From positions 248,001 to 312,000 of the forward strand of contig JAUIFF010000005.1 in the NCBI GenBank assembly GCA_030429545.1: a DNA stretch of 64,000 nt, read 5' to 3'. Position numbers and translations under genes: made by a program. Positions within the stretch are counted from its first letter, which is position 1. Each line of letters begins with the position of its first letter. Positions 62,297 through 64,000 of this stretch are shown in pieces. This stretch comes from Polyangia bacterium (GTDB lineage: Bacteria; Myxococcota_A; Polyangia; Nannocystales; Nannocystaceae). Below the pieces are notes generated by a model. That model made no database searches. It saw only the letters and a list, made by a program, of their open reading frames with translations, and was not told the origin of the DNA.

Positions 62297-64000
62297 GCGC
62301 ACCTCCGGCGGCGGCGTCCGAGCATGGCGATGGTCAACCCCACGAGGGCAAGGCCCGACGGGCCGTTGTCGCCGGCGACCGAACAAAATCCGCCGTCGCC
62401 ACAGAGGTTGCCATCGGCCTCGCACTGCTCCCAAAAGTCCGAGGTCGCCTGGGGGGTGGCGGTGAGGATCTCGGAGACCCGCGGGTTGCCGGCAGTGTCG
62501 TAGGCGACCACCATCAGGTTGTAGGCCCGGTTGTTTTCGAGTCCATCGATCCGGGCCGAACTCGCGGTTGCGGTGATCGCCTCGGTGCACACGTAAGACC
62601 AGTCGAGGGAGCGGATGCCGTCGCAGGTGTTGGTACAGGTTCCGCCGCAGTCGACCCCGTCCTCGCCGTTGTCTTTAATGCCGTTGTTGCAGGCATCTTC
62701 GCAGGGGGTACAGGGGCCGCCGCAGTCGATCCCGTCCTCGTCCTCATCCATTTCCATGTTGTTACATGTATCCTCACCCACTTCGCAGGTGTCGGTACAA
62801 TTTGGGCTGCTGTCGCAGGCTTCGCCGTCTTGGACGATGGCGTCGCCGCAAAACGCGTTGAGGCAACTTGTCAGGCAGGTGTCGGTATCGTCGGTGTTGC
62901 CGTCGTCGCACTCTTCACCCTCGTCGACCACGCCGTCGCCACAGGTCTCCGACAGCGAACAGTTGTCGAAGCAGGTGTTGTCGTCGAGCGGGTCACAGGC
63001 CTCGAACGCGGCGACAACCCCATCTCCGCAGGTGGCCGGGAGGCAGGTTGCGAGGCACGCATCCTCGTCGACGGTGTTGCCATCGTCGCACTCTTCGGTC
63101 CCCTCGATCACACCGTCGCCACACTCGGGGGTGGTGCAATCTTCGAGGCAGCCCTCCTGGCCATCGCACTCCTCGCCGGCATCGACAACCCCATCGCCAC
63201 ACACGCCCGTGCTCGCGCCGCCGCACAGGTTGTCGCGGGTAAAGTACAGGGTGTCGGTGTTGATGTTGACGTCAAAGCGGCGTCCGGCCGGGTTGGAGAT
63301 CAGGCCCTCGACACCGGGGGCTCCAGTTTCGGCATCGGCACACAACACCCGGTAACCGCGGATGTCGACCGGCATGTCGAGGTCCCACGAGACCACGATC
63401 GAGCCGTCGCCCACCGAGGTTTCAAACGCCGGGGGAAAACTGGTCGGTGGCTGGAAGTCGGCGGTCAGGCCCGTAGCCATGCTGTCGTCGGTGATGTTGT
63501 CGATCTTGTCGCCGCTGACGATAAAGTCGTCGGCTTGGCAACCGTCCATGCCGTCGGAGCCAAACGGTGCACACAGGTAGACGCCACCGGTATTTTGGAT
63601 GTCGCAACTTCCACTCGAGACCGCCACAGCCGGGTCTTGGCTGTCGCCTAGGCTGCGATCGATCCCGCCGGTCAGCCAGATCAGATCAAACGGTGCAAAT
63701 ACACCGGTTAGATAGTCGCTGGTCGTCCCGCTGTGAAACACGGCACAGGGTTGGTTGATGCTGTTGGTCGTGGTCTCGGCGATGTCGCACTTGGGCCCGA
63801 TAAACATCCGAAGCTGGGCGCCGGTGCCCATGTATTGCGACAGTCGGGCTTCGACCTGAAGTTGTTCGTTGCATTCGCAGCGCGCCTGGTTGGCGTAGTA
63901 CTGCAGGTCGTTGACGTCCATGCGGCGAACCGAGGAGCCGTCGTCGCGATCGAAGATGTTGAGAAACAGCGAGAAGTTCTCGGCCGTCGGGGCATCGTCG
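62293..64000 (-). CDS. MXAN_2561-like anchored protein with DUF4215-type repeats, 5' partial
   Basis: The frame is open to the window end (codons read DDAPTAENFSLFLNIF before the first internal ATG at 63921), so the start lies beyond 64000. The visible 570 or so residues have an N-terminal region with CECNEQLQVEARLSQYMGTG, a fibronectin-like part (VSWDLDMPVDIRGYRVLCAD), then at least five Cys repeats of the form CGDGVVDAGEECDG and two CNNGIKDNGEDGVDCGGTC-type units. The C-terminus is CSVAGDNGPSGLALVGLTIA then MLGRRRRRCA, a MYXO-CTERM-like anchor. The stop overlaps the start of the barrel gene, so the two are translated together. Confidence 0.8.
   Translation of the reverse strand, partial: DDAPTAENFSLFLNIFDRDDGSSVRRMDVNDLQYYANQARCECNEQLQVEARLSQYMGTGAQLRMFIGPKCDIAETTTNSINQPCAVFHSGTTSDYLTGVFAPFDLIWLTGGIDRSLGDSQDPAVAVSSGSCDIQNTGGVYLCAPFGSDGMDGCQADDFIVSGDKIDNITDDSMATGLTADFQPPTSFPPAFETSVGDGSIVVSWDLDMPVDIRGYRVLCADAETGAPGVEGLISNPAGRRFDVNINTDTLYFTRDNLCGGASTGVCGDGVVDAGEECDGQEGCLEDCTTPECGDGVIEGTEECDDGNTVDEDACLATCLPATCGDGVVAAFEACDPLDDNTCFDNCSLSETCGDGVVDEGEECDDGNTDDTDTCLTSCLNAFCGDAIVQDGEACDSSPNCTDTCEVGEDTCNNMEMDEDEDGIDCGGPCTPCEDACNNGIKDNGEDGVDCGGTCTNTCDGIRSLDWSYVCTEAITATASSARIDGLENNRAYNLMVVAYDTAGNPRVSEILTATPQATSDFWEQCEADGNLCGDGGFCSVAGDNGPSGLALVGLTIAMLGRRRRRCA

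Larger units (their letters stand above)
2546..63703. repeat. Dispersed palindrome TGYANNTRCA, at least 34 copies
   Basis: Exact copies start at 2546, 4323, 4679, 5742, 7642, 8274, 9038, 11968, 12874, 14817, 18253, 18905, 21694, 24388, 25095, 27091, 33912, 45853, 46273, 46468, 48127, 48738, 48909, 51036, 51344, 53171, 54082, 57005, 58916, 59964, 61003, 61634, 62238 and 63694. They were found by reading, so a few may be missed. Most lie inside genes, in differing frames and on both strands. Single-base variants (for example TGTCTATGCA near 57362) also occur. Confidence 0.8.

Noticed and set aside
1..64000. tRNA or rRNA genes
   Set aside because: Intergenic stretches were read for cloverleaf-like arms and none was convincing; the element's target is not a tRNA end.

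Overview
The window reads as chromosomal DNA of a high-GC, predatory-type myxobacterium, most likely of the Nannocystis/Plesiocystis/Enhygromyxa group. Evidence: a PP2C phosphatase and three Hanks-type Ser/Thr kinases, many Thr/Ser/Asp-Gly-rich lipoproteins with long simple-repeat linkers, Cys-rich DUF4215-like repeats, MYXO-CTERM-type C-termini (small hydrophobic segment plus Arg cluster), an MXAN_2562-like outer-membrane barrel beside an MXAN_2561-like anchored protein, and an AgmX/PglI-type domain. This placement is inferred from protein style; no rRNA or tRNA gene was seen.

Layout. 0-24.9 kb: core-like region with a di-haem cytochrome peroxidase relative, PilZ, PP2C, cinA-recA, a kinase/TPR/lipoprotein operon, a 1034-aa lipoprotein, an N-formylglutamate amidohydrolase relative, a ghrA-like dehydrogenase, a hairpin-repeat array, DUF2452, serC, a MYXO-CTERM protein, sfsA, a TIR-like protein, a NAD(P)-binding protein and a histidine phosphatase. 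24.95-40.04 kb: a roughly 15.1-kb integrative element. It carries a complete tyrosine recombinase at its left end and sits inside the Asp-Gly repeat linker of a lipoprotein gene. Joining the flanks at a shared 8-bp sequence restores that gene in frame. Cargo: Cys-rich secreted lipoproteins, a possible zinc metallopeptidase lipoprotein, two paralogous kinase + small XRE regulator cassettes with palindromic candidate operators, a GGATCA direct-repeat array, an HTH/coiled-coil/membrane protein and a coiled-coil protein. 40-64 kb: core-like region again, with an inorganic pyrophosphatase, a TolB-like propeller, a dihydrouridine synthase, a 170-bp tandem repeat, CapA, a rhomboid, a threonine dehydratase, NUDIX, vWA and VIT/vWA/AgmX/TPR proteins, a 157-bp terminal-inverted-repeat element, and the MXAN_2562/2561-like pair cut by the window end.

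Two observations stand out. First, the integrative element targets a low-complexity coding repeat and carries duplicated kinase-regulator modules. Second, a degenerate 10-bp palindrome, TGYANNTRCA, occurs at least 34 times, mostly inside genes and in different reading frames. That is far above expectation for this base composition and resembles a highly iterated palindrome system.
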